Source of the DNA: Chryseobacterium aahli
Lineage (GTDB): Bacteria > Bacteroidota > Bacteroidia > Flavobacteriales > Weeksellaceae
DNA: 64,000 nucleotides
Assembly (NCBI RefSeq): GCF_022699665.1
Contig: NZ_JALDNB010000001.1
Location: 62,001-126,000, forward strand
Direction of reading: 5' to 3'
Below are positions 52,949 to 60,796 of the stretch, in pieces; the stretch's first letter is position 1; every line of letters starts with the position of its first letter. The translations under genes and the position numbers were made by a program. The notes under the pieces are model-generated. The model ran no database searches, had not been told where the DNA came from, and saw only the letters and a program-made list of their open reading frames with translations.

Positions 52949-53299
52949 TTAAGCCAGATTCCAAAGATTTTTCAAAAGTACATAGAAAGTATGCTCCTCA
53001 TCAGTCACCACATCATCAGCTTTGATCAACGTTTTTGCAAACTGAATGAAACTTAGACGTTCCTCTTCCGTAGAATCATCTAAGAAACAACGTCCGTGAA
53101 ATTCAAAATGATCTTTCCATTCTTCAGGCTGAAGCAATGCGATGGTTTCCAATTCGTTATCTAAATTGATTTTAAAAGGAAATTCGTCTGCCAGATATTG
53201 CTGAACAAGCATTCCTTCTTCTGGAGCAAATTCGCCATCCACAGATGAAAGAATCATTAATAAGTGATAACCGGCGATTGATTTATTTGATTTTTGCAT
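52949..53299 (-). CDS. TerB-like protein (116 aa)
   Basis: The small all-helical protein reads GYHLLMILSSVDGEFAPEEGMLVQQYL near the start, and ends with a second helix pair, LIKADDVVTDEEHTFYVLLKNLW. Acidic loops after SVDG and KADD are the pattern of TerB-family (tellurite-resistance-associated) domains. These may bind metal ions. It lies 18 bp upstream of the S9 peptidase, so it is probably co-transcribed, with no obvious functional link. Confidence 0.82.
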   Translation of the reverse strand: MQKSNKSIAGYHLLMILSSVDGEFAPEEGMLVQQYLADEFPFKINLDNELETIALLQPEEWKDHFEFHGRCFLDDSTEEERLSFIQFAKTLIKADDVVTDEEHTFYVLLKNLWNLA

Positions 53300-53399
53300 T
53301 TAATAATATTAAAGTTTAAAATTCTTAATTTAATTTTTAAAGAAATTTTCCATCCTTTAGTGTTGGGGAAAAGAAAATTTCAACTCATTGTAAATTTAA

Positions 53400-54509
53400 C
53401 TAATCTACATAGTTTTTAGCAGGCTGTTTGTCTACAATTTTTCCGTTTTGTAAAGTTAATACAAAAGGGTTACTTCTTGCGATGGTTTTGATGGCAGTGC
53501 CGTCCATCATTGCATTTTTAATTGTTTTAAAAGTAGTTGGAATGGTAGAAATTCCATAAACAACAGCAGTTTTGTCAGTATTTACTTTGGCTTCAACTTT
53601 CTTTAGTAAGTCGGCTGAAACTTCTTTCGGATGATAAGAGAACACTAAAATTGCTTTCGGAGCGTTGATAATTTCATCCGTTAAATCAATTCCTGTGGGA
53701 TCTTCAATCTTAAATTTAGCAATCTCAGATTTATATCCTTGTTTCATCAGTTTAGATTCATTTTTATCTTCTTCAATTTTCCAGGGTGAGCCTTCTTCCC
53801 AATATTTTGTCTGGTTGATATAATCGTCCTGATTGACCTTTAAAACTTCTCCTGTTTTTGAATTTTTCAGCGAATAAAAAGTTTTGTATTCTGAAGGATT
53901 TTTGCTGATTTTCACTTTTTCAGCTTTCAAATCTGTCCCAATTTTATAATCACGGAAATCGATAATCGGTTCATTGATGAGCCCCTGAGCCATAATGAAA
54001 ATCATAATTCCTGAGAAAAGTCCGAATGCAATTGATAAAAATTTATTGTTTTTCGGTTTAGCTGAACTTGAATAATCATCTTTTTTGCTCCATTCTTTTC
54101 TGTATAAGAAAAACAGAATGAGTAGTCCCACTAAAAGAATAATATCTTTCACGAAGCTTTCCCAAGGTGTAAATTTAATAGCATCTCCGAAACATCCGCA
54201 ATCGGTCACTACATTGAAATAGGCTGAATAAAACGTCAAAAATCCAAAGAAAACACACAATGCAATCAGTGCAGAAAGCGTGAATTTCAGTTTAAATTTA
54301 AGCAAAAGCATAAAACCTAACCACAATTCTAAAACCACCACAATGATTGAAAAAAGCAAAGCAAATTTCACAAAAAACGGCATGTCAAAAACGGAAGGTT
54401 CAAAATATTCTTCCATTTTAAATGAAAATCCTACCAGATCTACTGCTTTAACAAACCCTGAAAGGATGAAAATGATGGCGACGATGAAACGTAATAAACC
54501 TTTAATCAT
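53400..54509 (-). CDS. DoxX-like membrane protein with soluble C-terminal domain
   Basis: Five or so hydrophobic segments cover the first 175 residues (RFIVAIIFILSGFVKAVDLVGF, FALLFSIIVVVLELWLGFML, LSALIALCVFFGFLTFYSAYF, IILLVGLLILFFLY, IAFGLFSGIMIFIMAQ), in the DoxX pattern. Between them lies the pair VTDCGCFGDAIKFTPWESF, with two Cys. The C-terminal 190 residues form a thioredoxin-fold-like domain (AILVFSYHPKEVSADLLKKV). A role in oxidative folding or respiration-linked reduction is a guess. One base separates it from the DUF1599 gene upstream. Confidence 0.85.
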   Translation of the reverse strand: MIKGLLRFIVAIIFILSGFVKAVDLVGFSFKMEEYFEPSVFDMPFFVKFALLFSIIVVVLELWLGFMLLLKFKLKFTLSALIALCVFFGFLTFYSAYFNVVTDCGCFGDAIKFTPWESFVKDIILLVGLLILFFLYRKEWSKKDDYSSSAKPKNNKFLSIAFGLFSGIMIFIMAQGLINEPIIDFRDYKIGTDLKAEKVKISKNPSEYKTFYSLKNSKTGEVLKVNQDDYINQTKYWEEGSPWKIEEDKNESKLMKQGYKSEIAKFKIEDPTGIDLTDEIINAPKAILVFSYHPKEVSADLLKKVEAKVNTDKTAVVYGISTIPTTFKTIKNAMMDGTAIKTIARSNPFVLTLQNGKIVDKQPAKNYVD

Positions 54510-54510
54510 A

Positions 54511-55077
54511 TTATATAATTTGATGTTCTACATTGTTTTCTTTCTCAGAAAATTTAATCAGACAAAACACTGCATAATTCAGCATGTCATAATAATTGGC
54601 ATCTAAACCTTCGGAAACGATGGTAACGCCTTGATTATCCTCAATTTGTTTCGTTCTTAAAACTTTTTGATAAATTAAATCAGTAATTGACGAAATTCTC
54701 ATATCTCTCCAAGCTTCGCCGTAGTCGTGGTTTTTTCTTTCCATTAGAGCTTTAGCTTCTTGAGCATATTTGTCATAAAGATGTAAAATTTCATCTTTAT
54801 TTTCATTAAAATCATTCGAAAAACCTTTTTCTAATTGAATCAGACCGATAATCGAGTAGTTGACTACAGCGATGAATTCTCCTTCCTCACTTTCGTCAAT
54901 CATTTTCACGTCCGTCATTTGTAACGTGCGGATTCTGTTAACTTTAATATAAATCTGGTCGGTAATCGAACTTGGTCGAAGAACTCGCCAAGCTGCACCG
55001 TAATCTTGTAATTTTTTACTGAAAAGATCACGACATTCGCTGATAATTTTCTCGAACTGGATTGAAGTTTTTAACAT
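54511..55077 (-). CDS. DUF1599 protein (two repeats)
   Basis: The 188-residue protein consists of two copies of the DUF1599 module: LFSKKLQDYGAAWRVLRPSSITDQIYIKVNRIRTL and ALMERKNHDYGEAWRDMRISSITDLIYQKVLRTKQI are the two cores. Each shows DYG, AWR and SITD. The function is unknown. It heads an operon with the DoxX-like gene (the stop and next start are 1 bp apart). Confidence 0.93.
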   Translation of the reverse strand: MLKTSIQFEKIISECRDLFSKKLQDYGAAWRVLRPSSITDQIYIKVNRIRTLQMTDVKMIDESEEGEFIAVVNYSIIGLIQLEKGFSNDFNENKDEILHLYDKYAQEAKALMERKNHDYGEAWRDMRISSITDLIYQKVLRTKQIEDNQGVTIVSEGLDANYYDMLNYAVFCLIKFSEKENNVEHQII

Positions 55078-55236
55078 ACATTCTCTTAATAGCCCAAATA
55101 TACGAATTAGGTTTTAGGTAGCAGGAATAAGGCGCTTAGTTTTTGAGTTTGAATGGAAGAGTTCTAAACTTGTTTGTTGAAGCACTTATTTTTATAATTT
55201 TGATCTACTTTTTCTTCAAGCATATTGATTATTGGT

Positions 55237-55244
55237 TATTTTTG
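55237..55244 (+). promoter_or_regulatory. folP -7 box
   Basis: TATTTTTG, consensus for -7, lies 51 nt before the folP start at 55296. It falls inside the open reading extension to 55143, which argues that the extension is not translated. Confidence 0.6.
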
Positions 55245-55295
55245 CATTGCAAATGTCATAAAAAACTAAACTTAAAATTCACAATTTTAAAACCC

Positions 55296-56147
55296 ATGTC
55301 TTCAAATTCTCAAACGCTGAAATCCTTTCATTCAATCAATTGCAATGGACGATTAATAGATTTAAGTTCACCACAATTGATGGGGATTCTCAATCTTACA
55401 CCAGATTCTTTTTCGGATGGTGGAAAATTTAATAATGAAAAATCAGCATTGCAACAAGCTGAAAAGTTGTTAAAAGATGGCGCTTCAATAATTGATATTG
55501 GTCCGCAGTCTACACGTCCGAATGCGGAATTTCTGAGCAGTAAAGAAGAAATCAGAAGAATAGGAAATGTTATTTCTTTAATAAAAAAAGAATTTCCCGA
55601 AGCTTTAATTTCACTCGATACTTTTTATGCTGAAACGGTAAAATTTGGTTTTAATGAAGGAATTGATATTGTAAATGATATTTCAGGCGGACAATTTGAC
55701 GAAAATATGCTTGATGCGGTTGCAGAAACAAAACTTCCATACATTTTGATGCACGTGAATCCGTCATATCAAACGATGCATGAAAAAACTTCTTTCGCAG
55801 ATATTACTTTGACGGTCAATCAGTATTTTTCAAAAAAAACAGATGAATTATTAAAAAAAGGAATCAAAGATATTATTCTTGATCCAGGTTTTGGTTTTGG
55901 GAAAACGGTGGGAGATCAGATGAAAATGATTGATGAAGTGGAATTTTTCGGTTTCGGAAGCTTTCCTCTGTTGATTGGGATTTCGAGAAAATCTTTTATT
56001 TATAAACCTTTAGGAAAATCTGCTTTGGATATTAATGAAGAAACGCAGAAACTTCATATGAAAGTTTTACAGCAAGGTGCAAAAATTCTGCGGGTTCATG
56101 ATGTGGCAGAAGCAAAGAAAACGGTTGATGAATTTTTAAAATATTAA
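55296..56147 (+). CDS. folP: dihydropteroate synthase
   Basis: FolP joins p-aminobenzoate to 6-hydroxymethyl-dihydropterin diphosphate in folate synthesis. The 283-residue protein starts at MSSNSQTLKSF. It has GILNLTPDSFSDGGKF, IDIGPQSTRPNA, VNDISGG, ILDPGFGFGK and IGISRKSFI, all canonical. The longer frame from 55143 would add 51 hydrophobic residues (FVEALIFIILIYFFF) that do not belong to the enzyme and cover the promoter, so it was rejected. It is divergent from DUF1599. Confidence 0.96.
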   Translation: MSSNSQTLKSFHSINCNGRLIDLSSPQLMGILNLTPDSFSDGGKFNNEKSALQQAEKLLKDGASIIDIGPQSTRPNAEFLSSKEEIRRIGNVISLIKKEFPEALISLDTFYAETVKFGFNEGIDIVNDISGGQFDENMLDAVAETKLPYILMHVNPSYQTMHEKTSFADITLTVNQYFSKKTDELLKKGIKDIILDPGFGFGKTVGDQMKMIDEVEFFGFGSFPLLIGISRKSFIYKPLGKSALDINEETQKLHMKVLQQGAKILRVHDVAEAKKTVDEFLKY

Positions 56148-56184
56148 ATATTTTTGTTTTTAAACATACCTTACGTTCACAAAA

Positions 56185-56207
56185 AAAGCTGAGACCAACT
56201 CAGCTTT
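56185..56207. terminator. bidirectional terminator between folP and the M28 gene
   Basis: A perfect 9-bp stem AAAGCTGAG/CTCAGCTTT has a loop of ACCAA. On the minus strand it is followed by TTTTGTG, on the plus strand by ACTATTTTC, so it serves the M28 peptidase better. Confidence 0.82.
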
Positions 56208-56238
56208 ACTATTTTCAAATTCTTTTCAATTAAATTGA

Positions 56239-57708
56239 TTATCTCTCCAAAGTAAAAGTCGGAATGACTTTCGGACGCTCCGTTTCATTGGCTACTTTCC
56301 ATGAAGTTCTATACATCCATTCCGTCATTTTGTAGAGTTTTTTGTAGTTAATATTTTCAGATTCATCTTGTGGAGTGTGATACTGATCATGCAATACACT
56401 TGTAAAAAATATGGCGGGAATTCCTGCTTTCGCATACGGAAGATGATCACTTCTGAAATAAAAATATTCAGCGTGATTCGGAGAATCCCAATCTTTCAGA
56501 TAAGTAAATTTTGTACTTTCATTGTTGGCATCTTCTGCCATTTTTACTAATTCTTCAGAGTTTTTGTGAGGTGCATTTCCTCCCAAAAGCGCCGCTTCGT
56601 TGTTGTCATTTCTTCCAATCATATCGCCATTCAGAACGGCTACAATTTTTTCTTTAGAAACAACGGGATGTGCAGCGTGCCATCTTGAACCCAATAATCC
56701 TCTTTCTTCTGCGCCGTGAAATACAAACAGAATACTTCTTTTTGAAGGCTGTTTTTTATAGGCTCTTGCCATTGCCAACATTGCTACACAGGTACTTGCA
56801 TTATCATCAGCTCCGTTGTAGATCGTGTCGTTTTTCACCGGATGACGGATTCCATCATGATCCTGATGACCGCTTAATAATACATACTCATCTTTCAACT
56901 TTGCATCGGTTCCGTCGATCTTCCCAATAATATTGACGGAAGGATATTTATAAGTTTCAGTAATGATATTTAATGAAATTTTAGGATTGCTTTTTACCCA
57001 ATCTGCATTTTTCCTTTTGATCCACAAAACAGGAATGTTATTTGTGATTTTCTCTCTTAAACCTTCTACACCGTAAGTGCCTCTGGTCATTTGTGGCAGA
57101 ACTTCACCCCAGCTTTTATCGGAAGTTTCGTCTGTAATGAAAATAATGCCTTTTGCACCCAATTCAAAAGCTTTGTTATAATATTTTGTTCTCACAAATC
57201 CGGGATAACGTCTCACGAAAAGTGTCATTTCTTTATCGATATTTTTATCGGAAGCATTGATGGCTAAAATTTTTCCTTTAATATTTAACTGAGATAAATT
57301 TTCAGGTTCTGTATTTCCTGCATAGACAATTTCAGAATCGATGTTTGCGTTTACAGGTTCTGCAACAAGAAAATCTTTCCAAAGTTTAAGCTGAGTTTCT
57401 CCGATTTTCAAACTGCTTTGCGGAATAATCTGATGTCTGTACATATCAAAAAACTGAAAGAATGTTCCGTTGTCTCCTGCGGGTTTCATTCCGGCTTCTT
57501 TAGCTTTATTGGCAAGCCACATCGATACTTTGAGCTCATCCAAAGTTCCTGCTTCCCGTCCCCAAAACTGATCTGCAGCCACTTCATACATATCTTTTTT
57601 AAGATCAGTTTCTTTAATTGCGGAAACTAATGGTTTTTTGTAATTCTGTGCGTTTCCAAGGATGAAAACAAGTAATCCTATTAAAGAAAAGAAGGTTTGT
57701 TTTTTCAT
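56239..57708 (-). CDS. M28 family metallopeptidase
   Basis: A signal peptide (MKKQTFFSLIGLLVFILGNAQ) is followed by an N-terminal region with a PA-like insert and the M28 catalytic domain. Zinc ligands are His/Asp in LSGHQDHDGIRHPV and YNGADDNAS, Glu-Glu in FHGAEERGLLGS, Asp in LNGDMIGRND, and His in LHDQYHTPQDE. The protein is likely an aminopeptidase of the periplasm or outer membrane. It stands alone, convergent with folP. Confidence 0.94.
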   Translation of the reverse strand: MKKQTFFSLIGLLVFILGNAQNYKKPLVSAIKETDLKKDMYEVAADQFWGREAGTLDELKVSMWLANKAKEAGMKPAGDNGTFFQFFDMYRHQIIPQSSLKIGETQLKLWKDFLVAEPVNANIDSEIVYAGNTEPENLSQLNIKGKILAINASDKNIDKEMTLFVRRYPGFVRTKYYNKAFELGAKGIIFITDETSDKSWGEVLPQMTRGTYGVEGLREKITNNIPVLWIKRKNADWVKSNPKISLNIITETYKYPSVNIIGKIDGTDAKLKDEYVLLSGHQDHDGIRHPVKNDTIYNGADDNASTCVAMLAMARAYKKQPSKRSILFVFHGAEERGLLGSRWHAAHPVVSKEKIVAVLNGDMIGRNDNNEAALLGGNAPHKNSEELVKMAEDANNESTKFTYLKDWDSPNHAEYFYFRSDHLPYAKAGIPAIFFTSVLHDQYHTPQDESENINYKKLYKMTEWMYRTSWKVANETERPKVIPTFTLER

Positions 57709-57861
57709 TATTTTATCTTACTTAATTGTATTAATTTCTGAAAAACTGCTTTCTATTTCGTACGTCTTCTTCTCGTTTTTCAGATTTGAAGGATAAATAT
57801 AATTAATTAAAATCTTTTTTAATTGTTCATAAAAAATGATTTTTTGAACTATTTAAAATAA

Positions 57862-57896
57862 AAAAACCGGAACAAAAATGTTTTGCTCCGGTTTTT
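57862..57896 (-). terminator. terminator of the first DUF5686 gene
   Basis: AAAACCGGA-x-CAAAA and TTTTG-x-TCCGGTTTT form a 14-bp stem with a mismatch, followed by TTTATT on the minus strand. Confidence 0.82.
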
Positions 57897-57920
57897 GTTA
57901 TTGATTGCCAATTACTTATA

Positions 57921-60374
57921 TTAAAATCCTAATAGTTTCAATTTAAACTGAATGGCGAAATTATCTTTGAATTTCGGTGTATTGTAATGTCCTACTCTGT
58001 AGAAAAATCCTAGGTTAAATTGTGAGGATAGGAAGTTATTCCATTCTAAACCCAGTTCGTTATACAGATGATCCAGTTTTTCAAACTCAAACTGATGGAA
58101 TTCCTTGTTTTTCATATCACCGATCGTTCCTCTGTAAATGAAGTCAAAGCTTGAAACGTTCTTTCCAAAACTTTTAAAATACCAAGGCAATCTGTGCGTC
58201 AAATATGCACCAACGAATTTATCGTTATAATATTTCCCGCCTTCCATTGTGGCAAAACCTAAGTATGAAGTCAGATTAAAATTTAATCCGCCATGTCCGT
58301 TTCCTAAACCGTTCATTGTGAAATTTTTCCAGATCGGTGCGTCGCCAGTAATGATTCCGCCGTAAGCTCTGATGCCGGTAACTCCTAATTTCGTTTTAAA
58401 ATTATGAACGAAAAGAGCATCAAATCTGCTGAAATTAAAATCTCCGTCTAACGTTTTAAATCCCTGTTCGTAATTCAGGTATAATTCCGGAAGGTTTTGC
58501 TCGTAGGTATATTTTCCAGTTGGTGTCATGATATTCTTTGAATTGGGAGAATATTTTAAAGTGATTGTTGATGATGCAATATCAAACTTGCTCCCCAAAC
58601 CTTTAAAATTATAGGCGAATTTAGATTCTTCCTGAGTTTTTTTCGCCGAAACATTTACGGTTAAGCCATTCGTGATGTCATTTTCATAACTTACTTTAAA
58701 CCCTTCATAGCCATAGAAAACACCATTGTTCAGAGCAACTCCAGAATTCATGATTTTCATTCTGAAATTCCACAAGTTTTCTGAGAAACGACCTGCTGCC
58801 ATCACATCATTAAAATATTCTACACGGAAAAACGAATTTTTGTTCAAAGTAGTACGAACGTCAACTCCGGCTCCGTATTTAAAGTCTTTGTCATAAATTC
58901 CGTAAGCAAAATAAGCGTCAGGAGAAATATATTTATTGAATTTTTCGTTCAGTTTTGCTCCTGCTCCAAAACGGAAATGCTCATATTTATTATAACCAAT
59001 TAATTTCGCCAAATCAAAATCTACAATTCCCAGTCTTACTTTTCCTTTTAATAAACCTGTCAAAGCTTTTGCTTTTTGGTCAAGCTTATATTTGTTGCTT
59101 AAACTGTCAATTTTAGAGTAAGTCGTTACTTCACGATCAGTAAGGTTTTCAGTACGATATTGATCAATCAACTTTCCGTCAGAGTTTTTTACATCAATCG
59201 TGTAGCCTTTAAAGTCTTGTGGTTTTTCTTCAATAGGTGTTTTAAAATCGAAATAATCTGCAGTCGCAAATGCATAACTTCCAAATTTCTTTTTGGCACT
59301 TTTTTCCGCCTCTTTTTCTTCTTTGGTTTTCTTTTTATCAGATTTATCATCGCTGTCGAAAGAAGTGGATCCCATTTTGAGTTTGTAGTTTTCTTTCACC
59401 AAAAACCATTTGTTTTCAATAGGTTTCCAAATACTGGTGATGCTGCCTTCGCTTCTGATTTTGCTATTGCTTTCGATTTTTTTAAGGGCATAACTTTCTT
59501 TGTCTACATAGATATATCCGTTAAATTTTCTACTGTCAGCAGTTGTCTTGTAACCAACCTGACGGAACCTGATCACATAATTTTGTCTTCCTTCAATTTC
59601 AATCGAATCAGTCAGGAAAAAGCGGTAAAGATTTCTATTTTCTTCTCTGATTTCTTTTGGAATCACATTTCTGTTGGAACGGAAAGCCATCAATTCGTAG
59701 ATAGGTTCTTTTAAACCTGCAATTTTATTATCTAAAATATTGGTTTTCTCACCGTATTTTTTTGAATATAAACTTTGTGAAGCTCTTTCCCACAAAAACA
59801 TTTTGCTTTTCCCAACCAATTTCATCAGGTTGACAGATTCTAGAGAATCTTTTCTTTCCTGAGTTTTCATTGGCTGCTGTGGAAGACTTTTTAAAGAGTC
59901 AATTCGGTTGGCAATGTATGTGTTGTAGGCTTTAATGCTGTCTTCATCAAAATCCAGAGAAATTTTTTCATACGATTTAAATGAATAAGAATCTAAGCTT
60001 AACGGAGAATTCTGCTTGTAATTGTCATTGATTTTTCTCAGAATTTCTAAAGCTCTGGGATCACTTTTATCCTCGAGAATTACCGTCTGGATACTTTGAG
60101 TTTTAGGATCGGCTTTCGATAAAAAAACCTCCATTACTTTATCCACAACCACATCATCTTCAAAATAACCTTTTGCTGAAACTTCTACTTTTTTACATTT
60201 TGTTCTGAAGGTGAGCGTACCAGAGGCATCGGTTTTTCCGACCAATTTATCATTGCAGGTCACTGAAGCATTAGAAATCACAGACTGATCTCCTGAGCTT
60301 TTAACGACGATTTTCGACTGTGAGAAAGTGCTGATGTATCCGAGTGATAACAGCAATAAATACAATTTTTTCAT
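57921..60374 (-). CDS. DUF5686 family outer-membrane protein (817 aa)
   Basis: After a signal peptide (MKKLYLLLLSLGYISTFSQ), residues 20-95 form a carboxypeptidase-regulatory-like beta sandwich (VISNASVTCNDKLVGKTDASGTLTF), a plug-like element. The rest is DUF5686: a periplasmic part with FLWERASQSLYSKKYGEK, ending in many aromatic strands of a barrel (HRLPWYFKSFGKNVSSF, then FFYRVGHYN). The C-terminal residues FKLKLLGF fit an outer-membrane barrel signal. A closely related paralogue lies upstream. Confidence 0.9.
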   Translation of the reverse strand: MKKLYLLLLSLGYISTFSQSKIVVKSSGDQSVISNASVTCNDKLVGKTDASGTLTFRTKCKKVEVSAKGYFEDDVVVDKVMEVFLSKADPKTQSIQTVILEDKSDPRALEILRKINDNYKQNSPLSLDSYSFKSYEKISLDFDEDSIKAYNTYIANRIDSLKSLPQQPMKTQERKDSLESVNLMKLVGKSKMFLWERASQSLYSKKYGEKTNILDNKIAGLKEPIYELMAFRSNRNVIPKEIREENRNLYRFFLTDSIEIEGRQNYVIRFRQVGYKTTADSRKFNGYIYVDKESYALKKIESNSKIRSEGSITSIWKPIENKWFLVKENYKLKMGSTSFDSDDKSDKKKTKEEKEAEKSAKKKFGSYAFATADYFDFKTPIEEKPQDFKGYTIDVKNSDGKLIDQYRTENLTDREVTTYSKIDSLSNKYKLDQKAKALTGLLKGKVRLGIVDFDLAKLIGYNKYEHFRFGAGAKLNEKFNKYISPDAYFAYGIYDKDFKYGAGVDVRTTLNKNSFFRVEYFNDVMAAGRFSENLWNFRMKIMNSGVALNNGVFYGYEGFKVSYENDITNGLTVNVSAKKTQEESKFAYNFKGLGSKFDIASSTITLKYSPNSKNIMTPTGKYTYEQNLPELYLNYEQGFKTLDGDFNFSRFDALFVHNFKTKLGVTGIRAYGGIITGDAPIWKNFTMNGLGNGHGGLNFNLTSYLGFATMEGGKYYNDKFVGAYLTHRLPWYFKSFGKNVSSFDFIYRGTIGDMKNKEFHQFEFEKLDHLYNELGLEWNNFLSSQFNLGFFYRVGHYNTPKFKDNFAIQFKLKLLGF

Positions 60375-60516
60375 AAAGAATTTCTAACGATTAAATTTGA
60401 TTGGCTGGTGATGAATTTTCTTTTCTTTTTATTTTAAGTTGAAAATCATGTAAATCAAATCAGCTATGGCAAATAAAGTGCCGCAGATGTTAAAAATTCT
60501 TAATGTAAATTAATTA

Positions 60517-60753
60517 TTAGTTGAGATGTGCCTGTTTTTCGGCAAATTCTTTAGAGAATTTTATTCTGTCTTCTTCTAGTTGCTCCTGATTGTCGGGCAA
60601 GATATAATTGAATAAAATTTTGTCTTCATTGTCTAAGAAAATCATTTCTTTTTCTTCACCATCGATCATTTGGGAGAAAATTGCCCACATTGAAGTATCT
60701 TTTAATCTCAATAATTCGAAAAACTGTTCTGCTTTTATTTCTATTTTTTTCAT
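60517..60753 (-). CDS. small protein between two DUF5686 genes (78 aa)
   Basis: The protein begins MKKIEIKAEQFFELLRLKDTS and is highly charged and soluble, with a central strand pair (MIFLDNEDKILFNYIL) and a Glu-rich helix at the end. It resembles no family I know. It lies 43 bp downstream of one DUF5686 gene and 142 bp upstream of the other, on the same strand, so it may be transcribed with them. Function unknown. Confidence 0.7.
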   Translation of the reverse strand: MKKIEIKAEQFFELLRLKDTSMWAIFSQMIDGEEKEMIFLDNEDKILFNYILPDNQEQLEEDRIKFSKEFAEKQAHLN

Positions 60754-60796
60754 TGATTTCTTTTCATTATTTATTAATCATTACCGATTACTTATT

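Noticed and set aside
55143..55295. N-terminal extension of folP
   Set aside because: It adds a hydrophobic stretch foreign to the family and covers the -7 box at 55237.
59160..59714. 184-codon plus-strand frame opposite the first DUF5686 gene
   Set aside because: It is antisense to a well-supported gene and very rich in Phe, as expected for a reverse-frame shadow.
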